Of a stretch of 64,000 nt of DNA, positions 1 to 12,030 are shown in pieces. Within the stretch, counting starts at the first letter, position 1. The number at the start of each line of letters is the position of its first letter. The position numbers were made by a program, and so were the translations under genes. Source of the stretch: Amphiura filiformis (taxonomy: Eukaryota; Echinodermata; Ophiuroidea; Amphilepidida; Amphiuridae). Below the pieces are notes generated by a model, which was not told the origin of the DNA, did no database searches, and saw only the letters and a list, made by a program, of their open reading frames with translations. The stretch lies in NCBI RefSeq assembly GCF_039555335.1, contig NC_092631.1, positions 2,914,001 to 2,978,000 on the forward strand. The letters run 5' to 3'.

Positions 1-58
1 CTTACATAGGTTGATTCATTCATTAACTTGTGTTACCTTTCGTCTTCTCTCCCTCCAG

Positions 59-419
59 TACCACAGTAACCATGGCAGTGAGTGCATTTTGGCATGGTAT
101 TCATCCGGGATACTACCTCAGCTTCATGACCGTACCTCTCATGCTACTAGCGGAAGATCTAATGAAAGCCGCCTTCAGGACCGATAACAACCGTGCCTTC
201 TACGACTGGGCCAACTGGTTCTTCCGTATGCGAGCATTTGAATACCTCTCAATGGGGTTCCTCTTACTAGGGTGGAGTGCTACACTAAGATATTGGCAAT
301 CAACATTTTTTATAGGACATTTCTTTACTTTCTTATTTATCGGAATAGGGTATGCGTATAGACCAAGAAGAAGCGCATATGTAGCTGGGGAAAGGGCGAC
401 AAATGCAAAGCAGGATTAG
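59..419 (+). CDS. mboat7: MBOAT7-like lysophosphatidylinositol acyltransferase, last coding exon (partial gene)
   Basis: Membrane-bound O-acyltransferase. The family's MBOAT7/LPIAT1 branch moves arachidonoyl groups from acyl-CoA to lysophosphatidylinositol in the ER. The exon opens after a pyrimidine-rich acceptor (AG at 57-58) in mid-codon and stops with TAG at 417-419. The translation carries the MBOAT histidine block SAFWHGIHPGYYLSF, then an amphipathic WANWFFRMRAFEYLSMGF stretch and two or three hydrophobic segments (PLMLLAED, GFLLLGW, HFFTFLFIGIGYAY). It ends in a short basic tail (RPRRSA). From memory, the match to vertebrate MBOAT7 is clearly closer than to MBOAT1/2 or LPCAT3, notably around HPGYYLSF, WANWFFRMRA and TLRYW. 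Earlier exons, including the catalytic Asn, lie upstream of the window. Confidence 0.88.
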
Positions 420-487
420 AATGAGCTTGGTTTGTAATGATGAGGCATACGGTGCTTATTCAGTGCCCCATTGAATGTTGGTATTAT

Positions 488-493
488 ATTAAA
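488..493 (+). promoter_or_regulatory. candidate polyadenylation signal of the MBOAT7-like gene
   Basis: ATTAAA lies about 70 bases after the stop codon, just before a TIR element. A canonical AATAAA occurs at 955-960 beyond that element and is the alternative. Neither can be confirmed from sequence alone. Confidence 0.35.
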
Positions 494-497
494 GAGG

Positions 498-892
498 TGT
501 AATTTTCTTCGGGAGGGGAGGATGGTTATCAATATGTCAGTGACCAGAGTCAATTTTTTATGACCCCCAATCTTGGGTTGAAATGTTTCTGTGACCCAAC
601 CCCTATCTTATGTTGAAATTTTGTATGACCCCCCTTCCACACACACATATACCAAAAACAAATTATTCTCAAGGTCATGAAATCTTTTGCAAAAAATGCA
701 CACGTAGCATGTGAAACTTTTAATTGCAGCTATGATTAAGAAAAATGTGCACATTGTAACTACAAATAATGTGCGCTATATTGATAGTTTAAAAATTTTA
801 TGACCCCCATATCTTTGGTTTAAAAATCTATGACCACCACCAGTATCATATTCATGACACCCCCTTCTGAAGAAAATGACAGCCCACTAGTC
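498..892. mobile_element. non-autonomous TIR element, TCTTCGG family, copy 1
   Basis: Left end carries AATTTTCTTCGGGAGGGG and right end CCCCCTTCTGAAGAAAATGA, imperfect inverted copies. The interior repeats phrases such as TATGACCCCC. There is no ORF. Related copies lie at 5724-5990, 13470-14014 and 14015-14314. Confidence 0.65.
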
Positions 893-1850
893 AAGTTGCA
901 ATATTTTCGATATTTATGAATTAATAACAATACAGGGACTTGCAGGCATAGTATAATAAATCTTCAGGATCAGCTCCCCACAGTTACAGTAGAACAACTT
1001 ACATTAAGTTAGTTATTTGTCCATGAAAATTTAAATTTGCTAATATTATTTTTATTGTGAGGTTCTGAGGTTTAAACTCACTGTCATGCACCAAGCCTTA
1101 CACCTTACTTATTCGCTGTAGAAGTAGTGACATAACAGGATTAATGATGGTTCTATACTATGTTTGAATGTGTTGCCCTGCACTTAATGTTATGCCTTGC
1201 CTCTGTATTGCACATATATAGATTATTCAAAAGAACAAGACAACTATGGTAATTAATCCTGTTAGACCAGTACTTCTATGGCAAATTCAGTTAACCTGAC
1301 CATACTGGGAATTTCAATTGAATGAACACAGCTGCACAACAGTGTGACGATCTTCCGTGTACAGTACACTGAATGATGAACGATTGTGTGTGTGTGATGT
1401 TGAAGTAAATCTGACCATGCCAACTCACTTGTGATTGGTTAGTATTTTAATTATTGTATCCAAGGTCCTGTGTATGCATTGTAATTTGAAATATGTGATT
1501 TACGATCACGGTTTGGTCGAATACAGCTGTTGAAAGCTGTGCTCATTCAATTAATAGGTTGTGTTAGTCATCTGCCAGAGACATGAGAAGTGAATGTGAC
1601 ACACAAAACTCCAGACAATATAACAGTAACTCTGCAATCAGGTGTAGTTTCAAGGCAACTTAACTGAACATGGAAGTTGCTGTCTGAATTCCCAATAAAT
1701 GGCTCCGAATTCCTTGTAAAAGAAAGGAATTACATAAACTGGCGACATCGGTTTCATGTCTTGAGTCTCGGGGGATGACTAGCACAACCTCTCCAGTGTG
1801 ATGGATCTTACACAAGGAAACTATTCATACAAGTAATATAAATTCTACAA
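893..1850. other. intergenic stretch, nothing recognised
   Basis: AT-rich sequence without long ORFs, splice-flanked coding blocks or clear inverted repeats. It may include 3' UTR of the acyltransferase if the AATAAA at 955 is used. Confidence 0.4.
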
Positions 1851-1852
1851 GT

Positions 1853-2040
1853 ATGCTGTCGGTTATCACAGCACCTCTGCACCCGGTCCCTGTGTGAGTG
1901 GTCAAGCTTTTGTTTATATATGTATCTCTGACTTCATCAGGATTGAAGAAAATTGCTTTTCACCAGTCCTGATGAAGTCAGAAACATATGTTCTGACAAA
2001 AGGTTGATCACTCACCAGTACTTTGATAACCGATGGCATA
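1853..2040. repeat. inverted-repeat element with inner hairpin
   Basis: Outer ends ATGCTGTCGGTTATCACAG and CTTTGATAACCGATGGCAT are inverted copies. Inside, CTGACTTCATCAGGA pairs with TCCTGATGAAGTCAG. A diverged partial copy follows at about 2086-2195, with TCCTTATGAAGTCGGAGACA and CTGTGATAACCAACTGC. Confidence 0.65.
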
Positions 2041-2263
2041 CACGATTACACATAGAAATACTTTAAACTTAGTATTGAAACCATTCATCTGAAGAAAAGT
2101 TCAACTTTTCTCCAGTCCTTATGAAGTCGGAGACACATGTATCTGACAAAAGCTCAACAGCTGCACCGGTACTGTGATAACCAACTGCGTAATCCTAGAA
2201 ATACTGTAACTTATTGAAACCATTCATTATGTTTAATGTTTTGTCTGGTGGTACTTGAGTTAT

Positions 2264-2583
2264 TTGAAGGAGTATTACGGGATCCTAGCATCCTTATCCA
2301 CAAAAAAAGCTTCTTCCCAAAATTTCAGTTGATTCCAATTTTGCGTTTGCGAGTTATGCATGATTATGTGCATTGCATTGCTCCATAGGCCACTGTGTTG
2401 AATTACTTTCTAGTACACTAGAACATAATTCAAATTTGGCGATAATTTTGCTAAACGAATTAATCTGCAAGAAAATTGTTGTACATAAACATTATGTAGC
2501 CAGAGTTTTTCAGTGGTATAAAAATCTCTACTTTTATGGAGAAAAGTGGGGATGAGGCTGTGGATCACGAAATGCCCGTTTAA
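2264..2583. mobile_element. TTAA-flanked MITE, family A, copy 1
   Basis: About 320 bp, from AGGAGTATTACGGGATCC to GGATCACGAAATGCCCGT. Ends are inverted copies of AGGRGYRTTTCGTGATCC. The right flank is TTAA and the left is a decayed TTGA. It shares internal blocks such as GCGAGTTATGCATGATTATG with copies at 5296 and 8247. Confidence 0.8.
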
Positions 2584-3130
2584 GGTGCCAAATCTCTTAG
2601 CCTGTTTGTCATGACATAATAACTGAGAGGAGGACCTATTGTATAAATTTCAAAATGAATGTTGAAATGGAAGATTTAATATAATTGCTGTTCCCATTTC
2701 ACTTGTGTAGTGCTACAATTATGTATAGGCACTAGAAAATTTACAATGGGACATAAAATGCAAAAAAAAAGTGTGCAAGAAATTAAGTTATATTGTATAT
2801 TTTGAATACCATTTTTTATCGACCACTCCCATAATGACCACTGCAACATATATTTTATATTTTAGGCCAAAGAGTGCATAATTATGAGTTGTCATAGAAA
2901 TTTATGTTCATTTATGTATATATCTTAACAATAGGTGTTGTCAAATCTGGTGTTTTTAAAGTACTAAACTAAAACTTTGCCTTATGAAACTAGACTTTTT
3001 GAAAAGTGCTGTAAAAGTACTGATGCATTGTTAAAGACTTATAACCTTATTTCCTTGAATAGTCACCCCTTCAAATAACCCCCCACTTTTTTCAACCAAG
3101 ATGTTAAAAAAATGTCTATGCTATCTTGTG

Positions 3131-3333
3131 TATAGTCCATATATCTACCTCGAGGCACCGGCACTAGCTTTGAAGTTTAGCATCTTCTGTGTTAGCTTAG
3201 TGTTACTTGATGCGTATACATGTATACTTTTACGCGCGTGATATGTACATGCGAGAAACCAGGCCAAGCCAAGGCAGCACACGCTGAACTTCAAAGCTAG
3301 TGCTGGTGACTCGAGGTAGATATACAGACTATA
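3131..3333. repeat. palindromic element with about 47-bp inverted arms
   Basis: The left arm begins TATAGTCCATATATCTACCT and the right arm ends AGGTAGATATACAGACTATA. Both arms share a block around CTAGCTTTGAAGTT and its complement. The loop is about 110 bases with no ORF, so this is a fold-back element. Confidence 0.75.
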
Positions 3334-4153
3334 GTAAGCTTACCACATGTGTGATGGCTATTAATGGCGTTGGTAATTGGCGAAAATCTGGTCATAAACC
3401 TGGAAGTGAACCCGAAAGTCGTCATTCCTAAGTTCATAGTTCGTCATTTCGGCATCAGTTTTAAGGTTACCTAATCATTTTAATGGGAATAATCATTCTA
3501 AAAATGACCTCTGATAAACACCCCTTTTGAAAAATGCAATGCCCCCCGGGGGCGACTTTTCAAGGAAATACTGTAAAATAATTGTTACTTTATCATCATA
3601 GTCAAAGTTATGTAATTACATGGTTAGAATTTCAGGGAAAGTCATGAATGGATTCTTGTAAAAAAGGTTTGCATGAATAAGAGTTGATTCTCATATATTC
3701 TCAAAATAAGTACCGTGTTCATTCCATTAAATGGCCGTATACCCCAATAAACGCCCACCTAGCAAAACATGATCAAATTGATTGTCAACTAGTCACAGAG
3801 TTGCAAGGTATGGGGCATTTATGTAGTCTTGAAAAGCCCAAATTGACCACTAAAATAACATATTCCTAAAAAGTTAAATTTGTGAAGACTTTGACCTGAA
3901 AATTACAAGCTCAAGTGGTTTGTTTTGCCACGACGCCATCTTGAATCATAAAAATAGCTTCCATTTGTAAACCGATGGCGCCATACATTGCACACCAGGT
4001 GGGGAAAGACTGTAAGAAGTAGTTTTTAATTGAAAGAAAAAGGAAGCGGCCACCCAAAATGGCTTTATAAAGAGCCTAATGAAATGAATACTGTATTATA
4101 CATTTGTGAGAATCCAGTGATTTCTGTAAAATCCCTTTTCAAGAATCAGGATT

Positions 4154-4327
4154 GGGCTATTCCAGTTGAAACCCATACACCCCCTATAGAAGATATGATA
4201 TCCCATACAGGGGGTGTAGATTTCAAATATATCACCCATTCAGGTAATCCCATTTGATATTCACTCTCCTGTGTGTGGAAAATTAAGGTGTCGTCTTCCA
4301 TAGCGGGTGTGTGGATTTTAGGGCTCT
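4154..4327. mobile_element. MITE family B (GGGCTATTCCAGTTGAA ends), truncated copy
   Basis: It starts GGGCTATTCCAGTTGAAAC and contains the diagnostic CATACACCCCCT and CAGGGGGTGTAGAT pair. The right terminus is lost at the start of the next inverted-repeat unit (4318-4590). The best-preserved copy is 53522-53705. Confidence 0.75.
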
Positions 4328-4590
4328 CACCTAACAAGTAATTATGTACTCGGGTACACGATTGAATCTTTTGCTTCTATTGAACAGGCTGTTGCTAGCT
4401 GTTCAATAGAGCAAAAGCAGTATTTCTCTGGTTTCCAGCCTTGAATAACAAGTAATTTAGGGCCTATAACTTCTTTTATTTCCTTCAAATTTTGTTTAAA
4501 AAATTTGTACTTGTGACCCGTGAATTTTAACCTGGGTAGGCCAAGGACGGGTGGGAACTCTGGTACCCGGGAATTGGTGAGAGCCTTAGT
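4318..4590. repeat. inverted-repeat unit with AGGGCTCTCACC ends
   Basis: AGGGCTCTCACC at the left and GGTGAGAGCCT at the right frame about 270 bp. Inside is a strong hairpin at 4370-4417 (CTATTGAACAG / CTGTTCAATAG). The unit begins where the family B element breaks off, so it probably inserted there. Confidence 0.5.
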
Positions 4591-5295
4591 GGATTTAAAT
4601 TGGAATACATTGACTTGATTGTTAATAAAATTCTAACAATATATGAATTATGCATGATATCAAGGACTCTCATGAAAAAGAATATTGTAAAAAATTATTC
4701 AAATATAATTATGCTGATATATTAAGGGATAATAAAAAAAAAGCCTTGCTCACTCTTAATATATTGTAAATGAACTTTTGTATTAAAGTGTATTAAAATT
4801 TTACATTATTATGTGCTAACTAAAAGTAAAACAATTTATCAAAATTTATTTTCCAGGACTCCTGTCACATATCTATGTACATTGTGTGGTTGAGGGATCA
4901 ATAGCATAGTGAATGGAAATTTTCAATTTTGAACAACCCAAATAATGAAGCTCTAACCATAATCCAAAGAAAATGCACTGATTTTGTAAGTTTTCTTTTT
5001 CAACACCTCATAAAGACAGTTGAGAGCTGCTACTTTTAGAAACCGCTACTTTTAAATGCCTGTTTTAAGATGCACACAGAAATCATCAGTGTTTATGTGA
5101 TGACATCGCTGACTGCATGAAGCTGAAATACTATAGCTCACAAGTACTTGAGGTAGTAACTTTATTAGTTCTCCATATTTTTGCCCAATCTTTGTTTTTA
5201 AAAAGTACCTGCTGATTTTGCAGGCAGGGTTGCTTAATTATATTGATTTAAATCGCGATTTAAATCACATGATTTTTTTCAAAAATATCACTGAT
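4591..5295. other. AT-rich intergenic stretch, nothing recognised
   Basis: No ORF above background and no clear terminal repeats. It contains short A and T runs. Confidence 0.4.
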
Positions 5296-5598
5296 ATAAA
5301 GGAGTATTTCGTGATCCTAGCATCCACTTCTTATGACATTTTTGAGTAGATATTCACGAAAAAAGCTTATTCCCAAAATTTCAGTTGATTCCGATTTTGC
5401 GTTTGCGAGTTATGCATGATTATGTGTATTACATAAACAATGTGGTATACCAGAACGAAATTCAAATTTCACAATATCTTTGCTATATGAATTAATCTGC
5501 AAGAAATTTTTTACACATAAACATTATGTAGCCAGAGGGTTCCAGTGATATAGAAAAGTGGGGGGATGATGCTGTGGGATCACGAAATGCCCTTTTAA
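5296..5598. mobile_element. TTAA-flanked MITE, family A, copy 2
   Basis: The left end AGGAGTATTTCGTGATCC follows ATAA (one change from TTAA). The right end GGATCACGAAATGCCC runs into TTTTAAA. Internal sequence matches the copies at 2264 and 8247, with small indels. Confidence 0.82.
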
Positions 5599-5723
5599 AT
5601 CAACTTTTTCATTTTTTTTACCATTTTTGATCAATTTAAGTTAAATTCTTTCTTAAATTGACTGTTTTACTTCATTCCCAATGCTTCTACAACTTTTTAA
5701 AAATACCTCTATGGTGTCATTTT

Positions 5724-5990
5724 ATCTATCATTTTCTTCGGAAGGCAGGGGGGGGGGGTCATTAATTTTTGGGGAAAATGGGGGGGGGGGGGCGTTTAAA
5801 TTTTTATGACCAAAATGTAGGGAGTTACAAGATGAACACAGATAGTGTGTTTATTTTATTAAAAAAGACTGATTTCAATACAATTTTAGCCTGTTTAGGG
5901 GGTAAGGTGTTGCCGAAATAGTGGGGTTGCAATTTTATTGACGCCGACCAAAATTTGGGACCCCCCTTCCGAAGAAAATGATAGCTCCCT
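5724..5990. mobile_element. TIR element, TCTTCGG family, copy 2
   Basis: The left end TATCATTTTCTTCGGAAGG and right end CCTTCCGAAGAAAATGATAG are near-perfect inverted repeats. They are followed inward by G runs and C runs respectively. There is no coding capacity. Confidence 0.75.
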
Positions 5991-6890
5991 TGTACCAATT
6001 ATGTCTTTATTCCCTTTAACAAATATCAAGGGCATCTGTAAACTTGCCTTATCACAGGATAGTCAAAGGGTAAACTGAAAATTATTTGCAAGTTTGACAA
6101 ATTTCATAGGCACTTTCATATTTAGTTGATGAAGGGGTTTGCAAGAAAACCCCATCAGCAATAGCTGCCAGGTGTCATATTTTGAAATTGAAATGTGTGC
6201 AATATAGAATGCTAATACTTTAAAATGTCTATAGGGCAGCTATTGTAGATAGGGCTTTCTTGCGCTAACCTTCAAAACATATTTGACGAATAGAAACGTC
6301 TTCCTAACATTATTTGTCTCAGTTCTGTGATTTTAAAATAAATTGCATTATTTGTACAAAATAGTTTTTGCACCAAAGAACTGAAATTTTTTATGTTTGT
6401 ACAGTAGATGTACATTGTATTTATGGCAAGAATGCATACACAGTTCAATTAAAACGCACAAAATGTATTTAAAGTTATATTTTAAATGTATGCTATTTAC
6501 ATTTGACAGTAACTTGTATAACTTATTCTAGAGCAAGGGTTTCCGACCAGTGGGGTATAAGACGTTGAAAAGGTTGAAAACCCTTGTTTTAGAGTGAAAC
6601 TGATTTCTACAACTTCTGAAAAAGTTTTATTCAAGGTGTGAAATGGTATGTCTTGTACAATTTCACCAAAATAGAGTGTCTTACTAAAATCCTACTAATT
6701 AACATTGCCCACTGGTAATTAGTAGTTACCCCCTACAGCTAATTTCACTCTCAGCTGGCCAGACCTGCATCCACCCCATTGATGCACCGTAGTGGAAAAA
6801 CTAACTGGTATAAAACTGTTCCGTATAGAACCTCTGGTCACACTGATTTTATTATCCGTTTCATACAGAAATTGGAGTATAAGGGTATGA
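5991..6890. other. intergenic stretch, nothing recognised
   Basis: AT-rich, no supported ORF. Around 6720-6970 both strands have short overlapping ORFs, with no family resemblance and no splice context. Confidence 0.35.
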
Positions 6891-6891
6891 G

Positions 6892-7048
6892 CCTGGGGGC
6901 ACTCCCATGTATTCACATACGTCACGTTCCCATGAAAAACCCCGGTATTTTTGGCAAATCCTACACCCAATGACCCGTTTTTTCAGCAGCCTACACCGGG
7001 CACAGGTACGTCACTTTCATATTCGAGTGCCCCCTCCCCCCCAGGGGC
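6892..7048. mobile_element. short TIR element with GGGGGCACTC ends
   Basis: GGGGGCACTCCCATGTATTC at the left and GAATATGAAAGTG, read on the other strand near GGGGGCACTC, at the right frame about 157 bp. Similar G-rich ends recur at 37690-38146 and around 57949-58283. Confidence 0.5.
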
Positions 7049-7164
7049 ATGAGGGTGTTGGACAAGATCGAATGGCATACCATATGTAGAGTACAAGTGC
7101 TCTGAATTCAGCACATCATTTTGGTCATTTTTGTGGGACACACTACTTTTTACGAATTGATATA

Positions 7165-7523
7165 TGCGGCACAATCTGGTCCATGGAGGCCAAAGACCTT
7201 AGAAATTATAGTAACTCAATTTTCAAAAATGTGACATGATCAAGGGGAATGAGTCACATGTCGGCCATGGTCGAAAATGAGTTTTACACATGTTTCTAAA
7301 GAGGACATTTAGAGCTTTCAGAAACTGAAAACCCTATGTTGATACGACTTTTCTTTGTGAAGTTACGTCAATTTATCAATCGCTGAAAACAATATAAAAC
7401 AAAAGAATTTTAACACTTTCTTTGCCAATATTTCAAAATCAATATTAGCGACATCCGACTCATTTCCTTTGATCGTGGCACAAATGCCTCCTTTGGCCTC
7501 CATGGACCAGATCTTGTCACATA
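7165..7523. mobile_element. TIR element, family D (ATCTGGTCCATGGAGGCC), copy 1
   Basis: ATCTGGTCCATGGAGGCCAA near 7175 and TTGGCCTCCATGGACCAGAT near 7500 are perfect inverted repeats. The element is about 360 bp with no ORF of note. A second copy lies in intron 5 of the AP endonuclease gene (26921-27184). Confidence 0.75.
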
Positions 7524-8246
7524 TGAAAGAAACAGTAGGCCTATTTGTCAAATATCCAGATTCAATTTGGATATTATGTTTCATATGTAACTTTGTAACT
7601 GTAACTTATGTTTGATGTGACTGAATTTTGTGAAGAGAAAATAGCATTCACTATGCACTAATTTAAAATAAAATAATTAAATTGTATTTTGTTGTTGTTG
7701 CATACTTGTGATTTATTTGTCTAATAATTCTGAGAGGACTATTTAAAAAAATTCTCTTTTCCTTTCTTTATTTTCTTGTTGCACTGGTCATACCCCACCA
7801 AACGATTATTCATTTACAAGTGTTAATTCGATCAGCACTAGAACTTTACAGAGTTGGATGAAAAAATAAAGAATGATAGCTTTTGAACAGTGATGCAAGT
7901 TTTCAGGCTTTTGCCTGAATTCAGGCTTTTTTGTAGTCCAGATTTACGTAATTTCTTTTATTTTCAGTCCATTTTAGGGTCGCTCTGGTCATTTTCACAC
8001 TGTTTTTAGGCTTTTTGTCAAAAGAGGATTTTCATCCCTTTTTTGAACAAATACACATTTGCCCTCTAGATGAGGCGAGACGAGACAAGACGAAGATGGG
8101 ATTATAGTGATATAAGAGACAAAGTTGGAAATTATAATATGTTTGACCAAATTTCATTTTCTAAATTCTAGTAGTTAGTGAATTGGAACACATACCCAAT
8201 CTTAAGGATAAAATGAACTTTTTTTTCTTTATTTCTGAATAATATT
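7524..8246. other. AT-rich intergenic stretch, nothing recognised
   Basis: It holds simple features only, including a TTCAGGCTTTT pair near 7902-7931 and a short GACGAGAC-type run near 8075. No coding or terminal-repeat evidence. Confidence 0.35.
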
Positions 8247-8592
8247 TTAAAGGAGTGTTTCGTGATCCTAGCATCCTCTTTTTATGACATTTTTCAGTAC
8301 ATATCCACGAAAAAAGCCTATTCCCAAAATGTCAGTTGAATCCGATTTTTGCTTTGCGAGTTATGCATGATTATGTGTATTACACTGCTCCATAGACAAT
8401 GCGTTGTAATTTCGTTCTGGTGCACCAGAACGAAATTCAAATTTCACGATATCTTTGCAAAAGCGAATTAATCTGCAAGAAATATTTTGTACATAAACAT
8501 TATGTAGCCAGAGGTTTCCAGTGATATAAAAATCTCAACTTTTTTTGAGAAAAGTGGGGGATGAGGCTGTGGATCACGAAATGCCCCTTTAA
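8247..8592. mobile_element. TTAA-flanked MITE, family A, copy 3 (best preserved)
   Basis: TTAA is intact on both sides (8247-8250 and 8589-8592). Ends AGGAGTGTTTCGTGATCC and GGATCACGAAATGCCCCT are inverted over about 18 bases. The 346-bp unit has no ORF. TTAA flanks with TIRs are the hallmark of piggyBac-type mobilisation. Confidence 0.87.
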
Positions 8593-8954
8593 TATGTCTT
8601 TCCATCTTTGTCTTTCTTTTTTTGGCATCTTGTTTCTTTTTCTTTTCTTTTTTTATTTTACTGTTCTTCCTTCATTTCCATCTCAAAATGTCATTATTAT
8701 GAATTCTTTCTAATTGCTTCATTTCTTTCTCAAAATGTCATTATAAAATATACCAGCAACTTGCAGCCGCCTGGGACAAGTTGTAATTTTATTCCAGGCG
8801 ACGGGCTGTATTTAGTAACCGCGCGAAAGTGGATGTAAACACTGGATCGATTGATCATCAAGCATGCTATAAAATCATCTTCATCTTCATCTTCATTGTG
8901 TTACACGGCTACAGAACGTTTGGTTCCATGACGCCGTGGGGTGCAGACGAGCAG

Positions 8955-9224
8955 TTAATTGCTTAATAAAAGGGACGCTTTAAATTTCTCCAAGGTTGGT
9001 TGCGTTGTGGAAGCAAGGGGTAGTCTATTCCAATCACGAATAGTTCTAGGAAGGAAGGAGTTCTGATATCTGACAGTTCTTGTTTCAATAACTTTGTATG
9101 CATCTGCGGTGAAGTGCCTACTGGAATGATTGGTATCCCTCTGCTGAAGTTTGGTGAATGTGCTGGGGATTCTCCTTGTGGACGAAGTAAAATTGACATA
9201 GTCTGGCAGTTTTTCTTCTCTCAA
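8955..9224 (-). pseudogene. LINE ORF2 C-terminal fragment
   Basis: An 89-residue frame with the conserved tail of jockey/CR1-group reverse transcriptases (TRTVRYQNSFLPRTIRDWN, then LPLASTTQPTLEKFK). It continues the frame at 9221-10063 after a shift near 9225. The stop at 8955 is probably the natural ORF2 end, about 80 bases before the microsatellite tail. Confidence 0.8.
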
Positions 9225-10063
9225 CCAAACTTTCCCACCCCAGCTCTCGGATCATTTTGGTTACACTGGACTTGCGATTTAAAGTCGCCAACAACAAATC
9301 TAGCAGCTCTTCTTTGGACTCTATCTAACATCTGTATACATTTGGACTGGTATTGGTCGGTGTCTGCCGCCGCATAGTCGAGGTGAGGTCGAACCAACGC
9401 CTTGTATGCTTTAGCTTTAGTTTCTTTGCTGCACTGGTAAATATTTCTTTGAAGAAGCCCGAGAATTTTGTTGGCTTTGCTAACGGTGCACCGGTAATTT
9501 GAGTTCCAGGTGAGGTCTTCAGCTATTGTGACGCCAAGATATTTGTGTTCTTGAACTTGAGCAAGGGTTTCACCAAGCATGGTATAATCATGGTGAGATT
9601 TGGTCCTCTTTAACCCAACAGACATGGTGTTACACTTTTTGGGGTTAAAGGTCATCTGCCACTTGGATGCCCATTGACACACATGATTTAGGTCCTGCTG
9701 AAGCTTGATACTATCCTGGTCATTTGCAACCGTTGTATACAAGATTGCATCATCAGCAAATAAGCGTATGTTGCATTGGAGACCCTCAACGATGTCATTG
9801 ATATAAATCAGGAATAACAATGGCCCTAAAACAGTTCCCTGTGGGACTCCTGATATAACTGGATGCCATTTAGATGTTTCCCCGTTGATGACGACTCTTT
9901 GCTGCCGTTGACTCAAGAATGTACCAATCCAATTGAGAGTGTTGTTTCTTATCCCATAGTGATGAAGTTTGGATTTAAGGCGTTCATGGGGCACACAGTC
10001 AAATGCCTTAGTAAAATCTAATATTGCAGCATCTATTTGGTCTGAGTTATCAATACCCTCCAT
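9221..10063 (-). pseudogene. LINE reverse transcriptase, palm and thumb region
   Basis: A 280-residue frame with motif A (AILDFTKAFD), motif B (SGVPQGTVLGPLLFLIYIND), the catalytic motif C (LFADDAILY), motif D (KCNTMSVG) and motif E (HKYLGVTI). All catalytic aspartates are present. It is separated from the upstream frame by a break near 10075 and from the C-terminal block by one near 9225. Confidence 0.9.
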
Positions 10064-10083
10064 CCAATCATTAACAACCTGAA

Positions 10084-10278
10084 TCAGCTGAGTAACGCAT
10101 ACGAATGTCCCTTTCGGAAGCCATGCTGCATTGACGTTAGAATGTCATGCTTATCAAGATGCTTGCTGATTTGAGAGTGAAGAATATGTTCCAACAGTTT
10201 ACACATGATCGACGCCAATGACACCGGACGATAATTTTCGGGCTTTCTCTGGATCCTTTTTGAACAGCGCAGTAACAT
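10084..10278 (-). pseudogene. LINE reverse transcriptase, fingers fragment
   Basis: A 64-residue frame with ENYRPVSLASIMCKLLEHI and QHGFRKGHS, the signatures of RT regions just before motif A. Frame breaks flank it on both sides. Confidence 0.85.
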
Positions 10279-10281
10279 TAG

Positions 10282-12030
10282 CTAGAAGCCAGTCATCTGG
10301 GAGAGTTCCCGTCCCGGGGTTCCCGTATCCAAGGATTGTTGAAACAAGGACGTAAGAACCGGAGCGATTTCCTCCGCTGTTTCTTTCAACATCCGGGCAG
10401 TGATCTCGTCTGGCCCAGAAGCTTTACTGGTATCAAGGTTCCTAAGGAGCTTGAGAACACCTTCATTTCTAATGGTGATATTGTCCATGGTGGGGTAATT
10501 ACTTGGAGTAAATGGAATAACATTGTCCCTTTCAATAGTGAAGACGGAATTGAAATGATCAGCGAGGGCAGCTGCTTTTTCAGAGTCTGAGATTAAAAGC
10601 TTGGTGTCCTTTTTCAAGGTTGGGATGGATGAACTATCCACACGCTTGCTTCTAATGTACTTCCAGAAGGCACGAGGATCTGTCTCCAAATCATCAATAC
10701 TATTTTTAATGTAGTCTGACTCTGCTTTCTTGATGACTTTTTTAACAGTGCGACGAGCGTCTCTGAAATTTTCCCAGTCTGCAGGCGATTGCGATTTTTT
10801 TGCTTTCTTATGGAGCTTATCACGCTTCTTGATCATTTTCCTAATGTTCTTAGTAACCCAGGGAAGACTATTTGATGGTCGCGACATCTTGCTCGGAATG
10901 TTCTTATCTCTGGATTCCAGAATTGTTTCTTTGAATTTTGTATAATTTTCAGAAACAGACTGCAGATTCGGTTTTTCAGCAAAATATTGATCTTTAAAAA
11001 GTTGCATATCTTCCCGCATCTGGTCAAAATTCCCTTTATTTGTTAAGAAGACTTTGCGCCTAGGTTTCTTGAGAAGCTTTGGTTTAGACACAACTGAAGT
11101 AAGCACAACATCGTGATCGCCCAAGCCTGGTCTAACATCACATCTTTGGATTTTAGCAGGCAAGTTAGTCAGGACGAGATCAAGGATATTAGCAGTTGTT
11201 GCTGTAACTCTGGTCGGCTCCTTAGTCAACTGTGCAAGATGAAAGTCGTCGCAGATTTCAAGCATGTGATTTCCATGATGATCACCGGGAGTGGGTGGAT
11301 CCACAAGCCAGTCTGTCTCAGAACAGTTGAAATCACCCGTTAGGATGACAAAAGGCACCGAGTTTTTATGATAGACTTTACCCAAGGATTCCTCAAGCGG
11401 TTTCCAATAATCAACAAGCTTACTTGGTGGTCTGTAGAAGTTCCCAACATAAAGAGATTTAGAGTCCTGAAGATGAATACAAATCCATATTATTTCACAA
11501 TCGGTGTCCATATCCGGGCATGGTGTACTGATGAGGTTTGACTTGACAGCAGTTATAACACCACCTCCCCCACGCTTCCTGTCCTTACGATACACATTAA
11601 AGTGCGCAGGGAATAATTCTTGGGAGGTTATATTATCATCAACCTTAGTCTCAGTAACACAAACAATGTCGGGATTATGCTCATCAATTAGGGCGTGGAA
11701 AGCAGCAACTTTGCCAGTTAATCCCTCTGCATTAATTGTCAAAATGCTAACGTCGCACTTTCCAGAAAATTTGGCTTTAGAATGTCTTAGTTGGCTATTT
11801 TTTTGTTCAGTTTTCTCAGCACCATCAATCATAGGTGATGAACTACTATTCCTGGGTGATTTAACCATGTTAACACTCGATGGAGATGGAACATTGTTTT
11901 CATCGGTGGAATCGAAGGACAGTGAACCGTTACTCGCGTTGAACAAATCAATATTGTCATTATTTGCACTAGTTGTATCAAAAAAAGAGTCATTGAATTT
12001 CAGAATTTCACAGCTGGGGCAATATACCAT
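10282..12030 (-). pseudogene. LINE ORF: endonuclease plus start of reverse transcriptase
   Basis: A 582-residue frame. Residues of about 95-320 form an exonuclease-endonuclease-phosphatase domain: SILTINAEGL (Asn), CVTETK (catalytic Glu), TGDFN, and GLGDHDVV (the SDH-type His). A basic linker (KNIRKMIKKRDKLHKKAKK) leads to the start of the RT (LRNLDTSKASGPDEI). It begins with CPSC, the last zinc-ligand pair of the PHD finger whose first part lies in the overlapping upstream frame. This shows one frameshift near 12020. Confidence 0.9.
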
